Positions 10,066-19,552 of a stretch of 64,000 bases of DNA are shown piece by piece; position 1 is the first letter of the stretch, and each line of letters begins with the position of its first letter. The notes beneath the pieces were generated by a model. That model was not told the origin of the DNA and made no database searches. It saw only the letters and a program-made list of their open reading frames with translations. Location: NCBI GenBank assembly GCA_009767595.1, contig VSDK01015324.1, positions 7,822-71,821 on the forward strand, in the 5' to 3' direction. The DNA comes from Symbiodinium kawagutii (Eukaryota; Sar; Dinophyceae; Suessiales; Symbiodiniaceae). The translations under genes were made by a program, and so were the position numbers.

Positions 10066-13000
10066 ACCCACAAGCTTTTCGGGGTGGCGACCACAACAGA
10101 ATCGTTATCCTGGACGTCAGTTTCCTTCTGGGCGGGGCTTTCCTCCATCTTCGAGTAGACCTGCATCCTCACATGCTGGCATGTATGTTGAACCCCAAGG
10201 GCATCACATGATGACCATGACCGACATGATTCCTGAGAATGAGTTCGATCCCAATCATTCCCTTTTTCCCGTTGATCCAGCTGACCCAAAGTTGAGCATT
10301 CATCCTGAGGAAGCAATCATAGACTCAGGAGCCACGGTGTCAGCAGGCGGTGAATCTGCAGTGAACAATTTGCCTCACACTTTGGCCCAATCGCGGCCTG
10401 ACCTCAGTGTGACTGTTGTCACAGAAGATCGCCCATACTTTCGCTACGGGTCAGGGTCATGGGGTAGAGCTAGCTATAAGGTCAAATTGCATTTTGGGGA
10501 AACTACTATCCAGATATATGCTTTGCCATCTCCGGGAGTTCCAGTTTTGCTAGGCATGCGAGAGATGCAACAATTGCAGATGATCGTTAATTTGAACAAT
10601 GGACATGCAGTTGTGCTTGGTGAAATGAAGAATCTTAGAATGACTGGCAAACGACAGATTGTATTTAACTTTCTGAAAGACATGCCAATCAAGATTTCCA
10701 TCTCTGCACCGAAAGTGAATTCACAGAATTTTCAGAGGAGAGATCAAAGTTCCGTGACACATCGTCGTATGGCGCAGCAGCCACAACAGATGATGACTTT
10801 GCTTGATTTTTCGTTTGAGCCCAATTTTGTTGATCCGATTTTTGTGGCACAGTGTTCACAGGAAGCTTCGGATGTTTCTCAGAATGTTTTTGAGCACCTT
10901 TGCGTCACTCCGTCTCAGTTTCAGTTCTTGACCCATAGTTCTCAATCCAGCTCAAAACGTGTTACCTTTGACACTTCGCTTGAGTCTTCCTTGGACAATC
11001 ATGGCAGCAGCTTCCAGCGAAGAACTGAAGCAGATGATCCAGGAAGCAGTTCAGTCTGCCGTGAGTCAGCAACTGACAGAAGCCAAACCGAAAGCTCAGC
11101 CGAAGTCCAAGGGAATCAAAGCCGAGCTGGACACCGCTCGAACTATGGGAGTGCAAAGCCAAGACCCCAGAGCAGATCCAGATTTCTGGCCATGCATGGG
11201 AAAACATCTTCCAAAGACATTCTCCAACCGCTTCGGAGCTTGGACGGAATGTCAGAAGTGTGCCCTGCGATTGGCATACACGCCAGTGAAGGGTCAGTCA
11301 GGGCAGAATACCCACATGGACTTGCCTTCCAATGTGACCCGTGCGATGGAACACATTCGCATGGAGGGATTCACGGAGAAGGATGTGGACAGCAAGTTGG
11401 TGAAAGACACGATCAAGCTCATTGTGAGTCAAGAGCAGATCAAACAGAAGAAAGCGGTGAAGGTCAAGCAGCCAAAAGCCAAGGCAATGATTCCTCCATC
11501 AGATGGAGTTCAGACTCCACTTCCAGAAGTTCATTCCTTGGCAAGCGAGGACGAAGAATTCGAGAAGTTGGACCAGAATCAGAAACAGAAGATCAGCCGT
11601 TGAGTTCTCTCCTTGGCCGACTCCCGAGTGGCGACTTGAGTCATGACGAGTTTGCCACTGAGAAAATTGGACCAACTCCTGATGACGCTCTGAGAGGGTT
11701 GCAATCCAATTTGGAGTCAATGGTTTTTAGCATAGAGCAGCAGCTCCGATCGCTTCAGCAGAAACACTTCTATCTCTGGGAGATTTGTTGTTCATCTACA
11801 TCTACACTGTCAAATGAGGTTATCCGAAATGGTTTGAGAGCTCAAAGGTGGACTATTGAGGAAGGTTTTGACATTGAGAAGGTAGAATGTGTCAATGAAG
11901 CGATCCAATCTTTGAAGCGAGATTGTCCATCGAAAATTTGGGCGTCCTTACGCTGCACTCCGTGGACATCAATTCAGAACCTCAACCAAAGAACACCTCA
12001 ACAGATTTCAAATCTTAGAAGAATGCGACTTAGAGCTCGGAAACAGCTTCGACATGCTTTGGCTATTTTTCGTGAAGCGCTCTTGCAGGACATGGGCACC
12101 GACATATACTTCGAGTGGCCCAAGAGTGCCAAAGCAGGCTGGCAACTTCGCGAACTGCAGGAGTTTGAACACTGGTACTCACAAACTTTTTCAAAGTCTT
12201 TGTATCGCACTGAGATTCACGGTTGCATGGTGGGACTCACAGATGATCAAGGTACTCATATTCATAAACCTTGGGTTATTCTCACTACAGACCAACATTT
12301 CCATCAACATGCAGCGATACATTGTGATGGCAGTCATGAACATCGGCAAATTCTGGGTCTGGGTACACATGCAGTTGCTAAGACAGCCTTCTATCCTGTG
12401 AAGTTTGCGAAGAGAATAGTGCAAGTTTGGAAACATGAACATTTTTCAGCTTCAGAACCTCGAATCCTTCAAGCTCTTCATACTATGGACTGTTGTCATG
12501 AAGGGATTCAGGAACCATTGGATGCGTTTCAAGATCTTCAAGCTTTAGAAACATTATACCCGATGGAACAGAAGAGAAATTTTTCAGAGATGCAGACTAC
12601 TGATGGTGAACATCTCCAAACTGATAAAGATGATGATGTGGATGATGACATGCAGAACTCACGGGGCAATCCTCCTATGTCTTCCACAACAACTTTTTCT
12701 AGCCATTCACATTTACCTCAAGTCTCTCAAGATGAACGAGAGCGCGGAAGAGCTTTACTTCACAAGCTTCATCGATCAGCAGGACATCCATCTAACCGGA
12801 GTCTTGCACGACTGATTCGTGACAGAAAACTTCCTGGATGGTTAGTGGATGAAGCTTTGAAGCTTGAGTGCCCACACTGTGCTGAGGTAATGCAAGGAAA
12901 CCAGATGATCCTGCATCGATCCCTTGGCGAACAACCGAGACCTTGGCAAATAGTGGGCATGGATGTATTAGAATTGGCTTTTCCTAAACAGAATGTGAAG

Positions 13001-16000
13001 GCGAGATTTTTATTGATGACATGTCTCGCAATGAGATTCACTTCAATCGCACCTCTGTGGGTCGGAAAGATGTCACAAACGGGCACAGATTCTGGTGACA
13101 AGTTGATTGCAGCTTTTTGTGACTACTGGTTGTTGCACAGACCACGTCCCGAATGGGTCATGGTAGATGCGCAGTCAAGTTTGATACATGGAAATCTTCC
13201 GATGTTCATGCATACAGCAGGTATTGGTATGTTGGCTACACCTGGGGAAGGACACTGGGTACATGGAAAAACAGAAGCAATGGTGAAAACTATCAAACGA
13301 ACTATGCGTCGAATTCGGCAAGAACATCCATACTTGGCTCCATCTTTAGTAGCAACACTGGCATCATATGCAGCAAATCACACTGTCCGATCCACTGGTT
13401 TTTCACCGGTACAATGGGCATATGGATATGATCCTGATGAACTTGAACGGAAGAATGATCCTTTGCAAGCGAATGGTGAACGAGTTTTTGGCCCCAAACA
13501 TTTCCAAGAATTTCAACAGATGCGGCACCGTGCAGGTGAACTTTTTCGAGAAGAATCTGCTAGAGATGCAGTGACACGTCTTTGGAACTCAGCTCCCAGG
13601 CAAGTGATCGACTACCAGGTGGGAGATTTTGTGCAAATCTGGCGCACAGCAACTCTGAAAGCACGTAAGAAAGAAGATGGGTACAATCCAGAAGCTAGAT
13701 TCTTTGGTCCGGGTAGGATTGTGATGATTGAACCAACGGTTCTGGAGGACAAACGTAGGACAATCATTTGGGTTCTTTGTGGCACTCAACTATACCGGTG
13801 TGCTCGCGAACAATTGAGACCAGCTACAGAACAGGAGACATTGGTGGAAATTCTTCGTTCGGGTGAAATCCTTTCAAGACCGAGATCAGAATTGCTTTCT
13901 CAGTTGAAAAACCATGTTGATGTCACACAAGAAGCGTATGCTCCAGACCACCCGGATTATCAAGCAGATGAACCTGAAAGAAAACGTGCTAGAGAAAACA
14001 CAGTTGCCTCACTGCGGACAAAATGGAATCAATTGGTCTCTGTAAATGACAATCGAAGACGTGAAGGTTTGCCACCATTGATGCAACTACCGAGATCTGC
14101 AGCCGAACGGAAACCAGAAGTTTTTGTACTTGAAGACGGAGATCCAGCACATGTTGATAGTAATCCTGGAGTAGAACAAGCGGTTCATGTGGCAAATCAC
14201 ATCTCACATTTGGATCCTGATACACAAGCGTTGGTTTTGGAGAAGATCTACGCTCTGGAACAAGAATCGAAATTCAAACTGGAAACTGCTCGTTTGAAGG
14301 AACAGATTGCTCAGGAACGCGAGGACGAGCAGCACTTGCTGAATTTTGTCCAGGCGGATTTCAAGCTTCCCGCCAAGGACCGGCAATGGGTATATCAAAT
14401 TGAATTTGATGTTTCAGAAGACATTGCAGATTCCAATCCGTTTTTGTATGTGAAACGTATCCTGGAAGGTAACAAGAACACAGAGATCACTTATAGGCAA
14501 TTATCAGCAGAGGATGTTTCTCTTTTCGATGAAGCGAAGGCAAAGGAAGTGGCTGAAGTTTTGGGTTCAATGGCCTTGCGAGCCATCCAGTCCAAAGAAG
14601 AACTGAAAGATGCTCTAGCACACCCAGAAAGACACATTTCTATGCGTTGGGTTCTTACTTGGAAGCCTCTACAACCTGCTGAACCCCCTCAACCGGGGAA
14701 ACCAACTACAGTTGTTCCGAATGGAACTTGTAAAGCAAAAGCCAGAGTGGTACTCCTAGGATTTAAACACCCAGATTTAGTGAAGCGAAATACAGTCACA
14801 GGCCAACCAGACTTGAAAACAGCAGCACCGACCATTTCTCGCACTGGTAGAAATCTTCTTTTGCAGAGTTTTGCATTCGATGAGCATGAAATGGAGTCAG
14901 CAGATGCGAAGTCAGCTTTTCTCCAAGCGTCGAATCAAGAAGAAGGAAGACGTCTCTGGACGAAAGCAGTGCCTGAAATCGCAGTTGCGCTTGGTGTTGT
15001 TCCTGGGCAGCTTCTTCGAGTGCTTGGTGCAATTTATGGCCTGACGAATGCACCTCGTATTTTCTGGCAAGATGTTGACCAAAAATTTCAAGCATTAGGA
15101 GGTATACCACATCCCATGGATAGATGCATATGGATTTTCAAAGATGAAGAGGGAAAAGTTTTTGCAAGAATCGGCAGCCAAGTAGATGATTTCCTCATGG
15201 GCGGTGATCCTAAGAATAAGCTCTGGATAGATCTTAGAGAGAAAATCAAGAAACTGTATGAATGGTCACCATGGCAGAAGGGCGATTTCATCTATGCTGG
15301 TTGCAGACTTCGTCAATTAACTTCCTTCTCCATACATGTGTCGCAAGAAATTTTCTGTAATTCACTGGCTCCGGTGGTAATTCAATCCGATGGTTCTCGA
15401 AGTGATGATGATAAGATGACTCCATCCGAATTATCGCAGACCAGAGCACTTTTGATGAAGGCTCAGTGGAGAGCTCTACAAACTGCACCTCAGTATGCAG
15501 CTAGGGTAGGAATAGCAACATCTACTTTGTCTGATGGCAAGCTACGCAACCTTCGAGAAGCGAATTCCATCATTCGAGACATGCGGAAATCTTCCAAAGA
15601 GGATCTGGTGTTCCACAATTTCAATTTTGGCAGGAAGAACAAATTGGAGTTTCATGAATTGATATTCCTTCACTGGGGCGATGCAGGTCATAACAATAGA
15701 CCAACTGGTGGTTCTACAGGTGGTTTTGTTTCTGGAATTTCATCACCTGACATTCTTCAAGGGCAGGCTACACATGTCTCCTTGATAGACTGGAGATCCT
15801 GGAAGTTGCGACGTCCAGCAAGAGGTTCCAATGGCTCAGAAGCTCAAGGAATTGCAGAAGCTGAAGACAAGGGTTGGCGATCTCGTTTGATGTTTGCCAT
15901 CCTCTATGGCAAGACTCTTCAACATGGAAATGCAGAAGCACTGGCTTCGACTTTTACTAGTTTTCTTATCATGGATAGTAGAGGATGCTACGATCTGGTT

Positions 16001-16366
16001 GTCAGCAATGAATCTCTAGCTATGTCCATGGCAGATTCAAAAGCAGGTATTGATCTACTACATGTGCAACATGGTGTTCGCGATGGCTCCAACAGTTTCG
16101 CTACTTGGATACCTTCGGACCTTAATCTGGCGAATTCCTTGACTAAGGCAACAATGGATGCTTATCGTGAAATGAAACTGTTTCATACGAACAAATCTTG
16201 GATTTTAAAGTTCGATGAAGATTTCATCAGCGCAAGAAAGGCACAAAGGTTGAGAACTCAACAGAAGAAGAATGAAGTAAAGCAGGGCTTGCATTTTGCA
16301 GACATGCCTGAACTATGGACAGATGACGCATGGTCGAACGTTTTTGCAACATCTTACGAAAGATAA
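9866..16366 (+). CDS. Copia pol polyprotein
   Basis: A 2,166-codon frame, +1 relative to the middle gag frame; the true entry is probably near 10,020-10,060. Visible domains with rough residues: aspartic protease DSGA at 153; overlapping-frame zone 379-580; methyltransferase-like module about 637-853 with RCTPW near 697; HHCC-type zinc region from about 965 (LHRSAGHPS, later CPHC); integrase catalytic D near 1032 (GMDVLEL), D near 1100 (VMVDAQ) and E near 1137 (GKTEAM), with exactly 35 residues between the last two; reverse transcriptase from about 1593 with ADAKSAFLQ near 1679, YGLTNAPR, and VDDFLMGG near 1773; RNase H to the end (WRSWKLRR, then WIPSDLNLANSLTK). Catalytic residues look intact. 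Confidence 0.9.
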   Translation: MLNVTWNRQDALSKRPRKIAAGNQARVPLLMDSRKALAPSCRARACEVLQNHFIQKGQFGKGGHAHRPTSFSGWRPQQNRYPGRQFPSGRGFPPSSSRPASSHAGMYVEPQGHHMMTMTDMIPENEFDPNHSLFPVDPADPKLSIHPEEAIIDSGATVSAGGESAVNNLPHTLAQSRPDLSVTVVTEDRPYFRYGSGSWGRASYKVKLHFGETTIQIYALPSPGVPVLLGMREMQQLQMIVNLNNGHAVVLGEMKNLRMTGKRQIVFNFLKDMPIKISISAPKVNSQNFQRRDQSSVTHRRMAQQPQQMMTLLDFSFEPNFVDPIFVAQCSQEASDVSQNVFEHLCVTPSQFQFLTHSSQSSSKRVTFDTSLESSLDNHGSSFQRRTEADDPGSSSVCRESATDRSQTESSAEVQGNQSRAGHRSNYGSAKPRPQSRSRFLAMHGKTSSKDILQPLRSLDGMSEVCPAIGIHASEGSVRAEYPHGLAFQCDPCDGTHSHGGIHGEGCGQQVGERHDQAHCESRADQTEESGEGQAAKSQGNDSSIRWSSDSTSRSSFLGKRGRRIREVGPESETEDQPLSSLLGRLPSGDLSHDEFATEKIGPTPDDALRGLQSNLESMVFSIEQQLRSLQQKHFYLWEICCSSTSTLSNEVIRNGLRAQRWTIEEGFDIEKVECVNEAIQSLKRDCPSKIWASLRCTPWTSIQNLNQRTPQQISNLRRMRLRARKQLRHALAIFREALLQDMGTDIYFEWPKSAKAGWQLRELQEFEHWYSQTFSKSLYRTEIHGCMVGLTDDQGTHIHKPWVILTTDQHFHQHAAIHCDGSHEHRQILGLGTHAVAKTAFYPVKFAKRIVQVWKHEHFSASEPRILQALHTMDCCHEGIQEPLDAFQDLQALETLYPMEQKRNFSEMQTTDGEHLQTDKDDDVDDDMQNSRGNPPMSSTTTFSSHSHLPQVSQDERERGRALLHKLHRSAGHPSNRSLARLIRDRKLPGWLVDEALKLECPHCAEVMQGNQMILHRSLGEQPRPWQIVGMDVLELAFPKQNVKARFLLMTCLAMRFTSIAPLWVGKMSQTGTDSGDKLIAAFCDYWLLHRPRPEWVMVDAQSSLIHGNLPMFMHTAGIGMLATPGEGHWVHGKTEAMVKTIKRTMRRIRQEHPYLAPSLVATLASYAANHTVRSTGFSPVQWAYGYDPDELERKNDPLQANGERVFGPKHFQEFQQMRHRAGELFREESARDAVTRLWNSAPRQVIDYQVGDFVQIWRTATLKARKKEDGYNPEARFFGPGRIVMIEPTVLEDKRRTIIWVLCGTQLYRCAREQLRPATEQETLVEILRSGEILSRPRSELLSQLKNHVDVTQEAYAPDHPDYQADEPERKRARENTVASLRTKWNQLVSVNDNRRREGLPPLMQLPRSAAERKPEVFVLEDGDPAHVDSNPGVEQAVHVANHISHLDPDTQALVLEKIYALEQESKFKLETARLKEQIAQEREDEQHLLNFVQADFKLPAKDRQWVYQIEFDVSEDIADSNPFLYVKRILEGNKNTEITYRQLSAEDVSLFDEAKAKEVAEVLGSMALRAIQSKEELKDALAHPERHISMRWVLTWKPLQPAEPPQPGKPTTVVPNGTCKAKARVVLLGFKHPDLVKRNTVTGQPDLKTAAPTISRTGRNLLLQSFAFDEHEMESADAKSAFLQASNQEEGRRLWTKAVPEIAVALGVVPGQLLRVLGAIYGLTNAPRIFWQDVDQKFQALGGIPHPMDRCIWIFKDEEGKVFARIGSQVDDFLMGGDPKNKLWIDLREKIKKLYEWSPWQKGDFIYAGCRLRQLTSFSIHVSQEIFCNSLAPVVIQSDGSRSDDDKMTPSELSQTRALLMKAQWRALQTAPQYAARVGIATSTLSDGKLRNLREANSIIRDMRKSSKEDLVFHNFNFGRKNKLEFHELIFLHWGDAGHNNRPTGGSTGGFVSGISSPDILQGQATHVSLIDWRSWKLRRPARGSNGSEAQGIAEAEDKGWRSRLMFAILYGKTLQHGNAEALASTFTSFLIMDSRGCYDLVVSNESLAMSMADSKAGIDLLHVQHGVRDGSNSFATWIPSDLNLANSLTKATMDAYREMKLFHTNKSWILKFDEDFISARKAQRLRTQQKKNEVKQGLHFADMPELWTDDAWSNVFATSYER
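11001..11603 (+). CDS. 200-codon frame overlapping pol
   Basis: ATG-to-TGA frame, +1 to pol, inside the stretch between protease and the methyltransferase-like module. It looks more protein-like than the pol frame here. It starts MAAASSEELKQMIQEAVQ, has a Lys-rich linker, a CxxC (WTECQKCALR), then a charged helix (RMEGFTEKDVDSKLVKDTI) and an acidic tail. The pol frame over the same bases is Ser/Gly/His-rich and low in hydrophobic residues. Possible readings: a separate internal protein, the true polyprotein path reached by compensating frame changes, or two indels. Confidence 0.6.
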   Translation: MAAASSEELKQMIQEAVQSAVSQQLTEAKPKAQPKSKGIKAELDTARTMGVQSQDPRADPDFWPCMGKHLPKTFSNRFGAWTECQKCALRLAYTPVKGQSGQNTHMDLPSNVTRAMEHIRMEGFTEKDVDSKLVKDTIKLIVSQEQIKQKKAVKVKQPKAKAMIPPSDGVQTPLPEVHSLASEDEEFEKLDQNQKQKISR

Positions 16367-16370
16367 GATG

Positions 16371-16422
16371 GCGTGCGCGAAATGGTCTTGAAATAGGCCT
16401 TGAAAAGAATTTTCGCGCACGC
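16371..16422 (+). other. Perfect 12-bp GC-rich hairpin in the 3' UTR
   Basis: GCGTGCGCGAAA at 16,371-16,382 pairs with TTTCGCGCACGC at 16,411-16,422 across a 28-base loop, five bases after the pol stop codon. It could act in packaging, RNA stability or 3'-end formation. Confidence 0.7.
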
Positions 16423-16496
16423 GCATTTTGAGAGTATTTATTCTTTTTTTTTCCCTCACTTATCGAAATATGCTAAGTTGAGAGGAGTCTTATTGG

Positions 16497-16767
16497 TGTT
16501 TCATGAAATGGGTGAAGCATCGATTTATCAACCTTAGCACATTTCTGTGGCATCTAGAGTCACATGTGCGGTCTTTTAGCCAGGCCATGTCCTACTTCGT
16601 GGGGGCATGTTGTGTGTCCGCAGGGGCGCCTCTTGAGATCAAATCCGCAACGGTGTGAAAAGTTGGGCGGCCGGGTCCGCCATGGTTTCGTTGTGAGATT
16701 CTTTAGAAATCCAAATCTTGCTTTAGCCTCACGAATCCACCTACGGCAATTTGAGCTGCAAGATAGA
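16497..16767 (+). repeat. 3' LTR
   Basis: Base-for-base identical to the 5' LTR (271 bp). Confidence 0.95.
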
Positions 16768-16772
16768 ACCAT
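16768..16772. repeat. Target site duplication, right (ACCAT)
   Basis: Matches 8,257-8,261. Confidence 0.9.
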
Positions 16773-17560
16773 TATTCTTAACCATCATAAGAAGGGGCAA
16801 TCACTAAGAGATTATCATGACTAACCATGAATTACTATTCTTATTAGATATTAGTCAGTAACACGTGGACCATTACTTTTGACAACGGTCAAAGTATTAT
16901 CATTAACTACGGCTAGTAACAGTCCTATTAGCCATTGTTATAAGCCATTCTCAAGCATGGAAGGCCTTCGACGGCCACTGTGCGCAGCAGGCAGTGCCGC
17001 CTTCCACGTTGCGTCTCAAGAAGTCTCAGAGAGTCTATGGCAGGCAGAGAGCAAGCGAGGTACGAAAGGAGAAAGGATATATGATGATTGTATGGTAATG
17101 GTTTGGGTTACAGTATATATGATGGTTACATGGTGGGTTCTATGGTAAGTATAATATGGTGGTATATGATGATATACAGTTTAACCATGGAATATGGTGA
17201 TTTTTACCCGACTGTTCAATTATCAAATGGAACTGACGGGTAGGAATGGTTGAATCCTCAACGTAACCATGGTAAGTCCGGAAAAGTCCATTTTTGGGAA
17301 ATTGATCATGATTGATAACGATAAATCGTTTGGGCTCGTACCGATTGGGTACGGTCACCATCCACAAATCATAAATGGTATACCTGGTACCCCAAGCATT
17401 GCAGGATTTGCAAATGGTGGTCGCAAGTTGGGGTGCGTGCGTGATGTAGTCCGGCAGTCACTCCATGAGCCGCTCCATACGATACGCCCATGGCCACGGT
17501 TATCATGAATCATACATATATAATCATTAATTATCATTATTAGCCATCATTTTATTATAG
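16773..17560 (+). other. AT-rich flank with one exon candidate
   Basis: Two frames are open over about 16,958-17,057, which stops at AGCGAG followed by GTACGA, a good donor. The rest is AT-rich and rich in ATGGT words; nothing else is recognised. Confidence 0.3.
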
Positions 17561-17720
17561 AATCTCCAAAGACTGTTTTGACAATGGGGCCGGTGGCTTT
17601 GCAAAAGAAACACTTTCGGCTTTGAAAGATCTTGCAATTGGCAGCCAGGAAAGTGTGGCTGGAAACGTGCTTACCTTGGTCTCGGCCTGGGTATCTTGCC
17701 AGAAACTAGACACATGTCTT
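17561..17720 (+). CDS. Exon, unknown protein
   Basis: Opens after TTATAG and encodes a helical, small-residue-rich peptide (DNGAGGFAKETLSALKD, then LTLVSAWVSCQKLD). The open segment runs into the 5-bp target duplication of a family C element, whose first bases create a GT donor. So the element may define this exon's end. No family recognised. Confidence 0.45.
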
Positions 17721-17722
17721 GT

Positions 17723-17836
17723 GGCAGTGGGTCAAAACCCTGTACCCCGGTTTCCCCCATCATTAACCATTGTTTTCTCTACAGTTTTGTTGGTTATTAT
17801 CCCGATTATTGGTTGGTTAAAGCCTTGACCCATAGC
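17723..17836 (+). repeat. MITE-like element, family C, copy 1
   Basis: Starts GGCAGTGGGTCAAAACC and ends TTGACCCATAGC, flanked on both sides by CTTGT (17,718-17,722 and 17,837-17,841). 114 bp. Confidence 0.85.
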
Positions 17837-17905
17837 CTTGTAGATGTAGTTCCTATGCCAAGGTAGCAGGGGCGGTTCCAACTCCTGGCAGTTGCGACGC
17901 TAGAT

Positions 17906-18430
17906 GTGTCTTCTGAAATGTTTTCGGCATGGGTCAGTTGGCCCTGGCATATGGATTTCCACTTCGGTTCACTCACTTGCATTCTGCAGCCGGGCCCTTT
18001 CCCGGGTCATCTAGGCCGCGCTTCCCAACAACATATGGCGGTCTCTAAAGATAGGGGCTGCTATGAACTTCAAATTCGTTGCGAAGTTGAAGTTAAAAAA
18101 ACGTTCCATTCAAAGTTGTCCTCAACTGCAGATTCCATAGCCATCCATCATCAAGATATCCAGCCTTCCAGAAAATCTATGCAGCAACTTGTTTGTGAAA
18201 TCCATCATAGCCGTTGCATCTTCGAAGAATACATCATCCGTAAAAACCTTCATCCAAACTTCTCAAACTTCCACAGATCCAGTCAAAACCAGTCGTCATC
18301 AAGACACATCCCAGTCATCCGCAAATCCAGTCAAACCAAACATCCGTGGACAAGTTTCGGAGAAGCCTTTACACCATTACACAACATACACAGTCCTTTC
18401 AGCAGAATATCCAAAAGGCAGCAAGTTTGA
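17906..18430 (+). other. Open frame of doubtful reality
   Basis: A 174-codon frame with Ser/His-rich, low-information composition and a second long open frame on top of it. No exon borders or motifs. Confidence 0.2.
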
Positions 18431-18447
18431 GGCACATCCAGGAAATT

Positions 18448-19044
18448 TCATACAAATTGTTGCTGGAGGCTGAGTGAGACCTGTTTGGTAGACAGACTAT
18501 TGGATAGAAGTTGAACAAACCCTACCGGAAAGTACACATGCAGCTTATTCCAAGGGAGGGTACTGACGCGGAGTTTATCAATTGTAGTGCCTGGAGTGAC
18601 AATGGACAGGAAGCAATCAGTGTCCTTGTCTGCAACGAAGGTGGTTCCGTGCAATCTTTGCGTAAGATCCTGAAATCCCCGAAGGGTTTCACTGAGGAGG
18701 CATTGTTGCCAGTACGTCTCTGATCGGAAGGGGAGCCATTGTTGATTATGGGCCTGCATCAATCAATGGTTCTCAGGGATTTGGGAAAAGAGGCGAGCTA
18801 GAAAAGCCGCCGCGCTGGCAATAGTATGATTCGCCGCTTGCTGAAGGATATTGGGTAGGGAGGTGAGGATGTCAGGGAAGCTCACTCCTTGACCCAGTGC
18901 TTGGAGGGCAGTTCGAAAGATCTGCATTTTGTAGAAGTTCCCAAAGAAATGACAGTCGCAGCGAAGACAGGCAAGTGGCCAGCTGTCACCGAGGCTTGCA
19001 AGGTGACCTAGGTTTACAATTGTTCTGAAAGCTACAAGTGGTTA
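18448..19044 (-). pseudogene. Minus-strand ORF with internal TGA, unknown
   Basis: Read on the minus strand from 19,044, the frame is open for about 93 codons, hits TGA at 18,763-18,765, then continues in the same frame for about 100 more codons. Composition on both sides of the stop is protein-like. The upstream part has three close cysteines (ACLRCDCHFFG); the downstream part reads TETYWQQ-like helical and beta-like stretches without a known motif. A family A end lies just upstream. Most likely a decayed gene or transposon fragment. Confidence 0.45.
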
Positions 19045-19142
19045 ATGTTTGATGATCTGGGGGGGTCCCCAGTTTTGAGAAACCACCATATCGATTGACA
19101 GCCTTGTCGTTAGCGCCTTGCTGCTGCACACACCTTTCCCCA

Positions 19143-19225
19143 GGTTGCAGGATTTACAGGAAAGTCCCAAGAATGAGGCATGGGCTCAGCTGGTCCCACG
19201 GCGTTGCATTGGTTTGCCGTTGCGA
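19143..19225 (+). CDS. Short exon-like segment
   Basis: Opens after CCCCAG and reads LQDLQESPKNEAWAQLVPRR before TGA. It is helical and amphipathic. No family recognised. Confidence 0.3.
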
Positions 19226-19447
19226 TGATGGGAATGCACTGTCACAATAGATTGGTCCAACGAATTGACTGAAGACGGGACATTTTTAGGAAATCAGTCC
19301 ATTCCTCAGACAAATCTGTCAATTCCATTTAGATGTTGCTTGGTCATGGTCGGTACTCTCAAAATGGCCTCAGACCATGCGGCAGCCTATGGGCGGATGA
19401 GGATGATTGTAATGTGCAACACTGCATTCAGTGTCCATCATTTGATT

Positions 19448-19552
19448 TACACTCTGGTGATCTAACATGGCAATGGAAAATCACCATTTCCAACAGGTGG
19501 GTAATCTACAAATGGTGGATTATCCATTGCTATGTTAGATCACCAGAGCGTA
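19448..19552. repeat. MITE-like element, family D, copy 1
   Basis: Nearly a full-length hairpin. The ends CTCTGGTGATCTAACATG and CATAGCAATGGA-type complements pair over 26 bases with one mismatch, and the interior (AATCACCATTT against AAATGGTGGATT) pairs too. The left end contains G followed by GTGATC and the right end ACCAG. Confidence 0.85.

Larger units (their letters stand above)
8262..16767 (+). mobile_element. Complete Ty1/copia LTR retrotransposon
   Basis: An 8.5-kb element bounded by two LTRs and a 5-bp target duplication. Domain order is gag, aspartic protease, a methyltransferase-like module, integrase, reverse transcriptase, RNase H; integrase before reverse transcriptase is the copia order. 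The LTRs are identical over 271 bp, so insertion is recent. A TGG-starting candidate primer site follows the 5' LTR and a short purine tract (AGAGGAG, 16,481-16,487) precedes the 3' LTR. Odd points: the reading frame moves from gag to a middle frame to pol at in-frame stop codons, a second 200-codon frame overlaps pol, and the LTR ends in GA rather than the usual CA. It lies in AT-rich, probably intronic DNA. Whether it is autonomous depends on how the frame changes are resolved. Confidence 0.95.
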
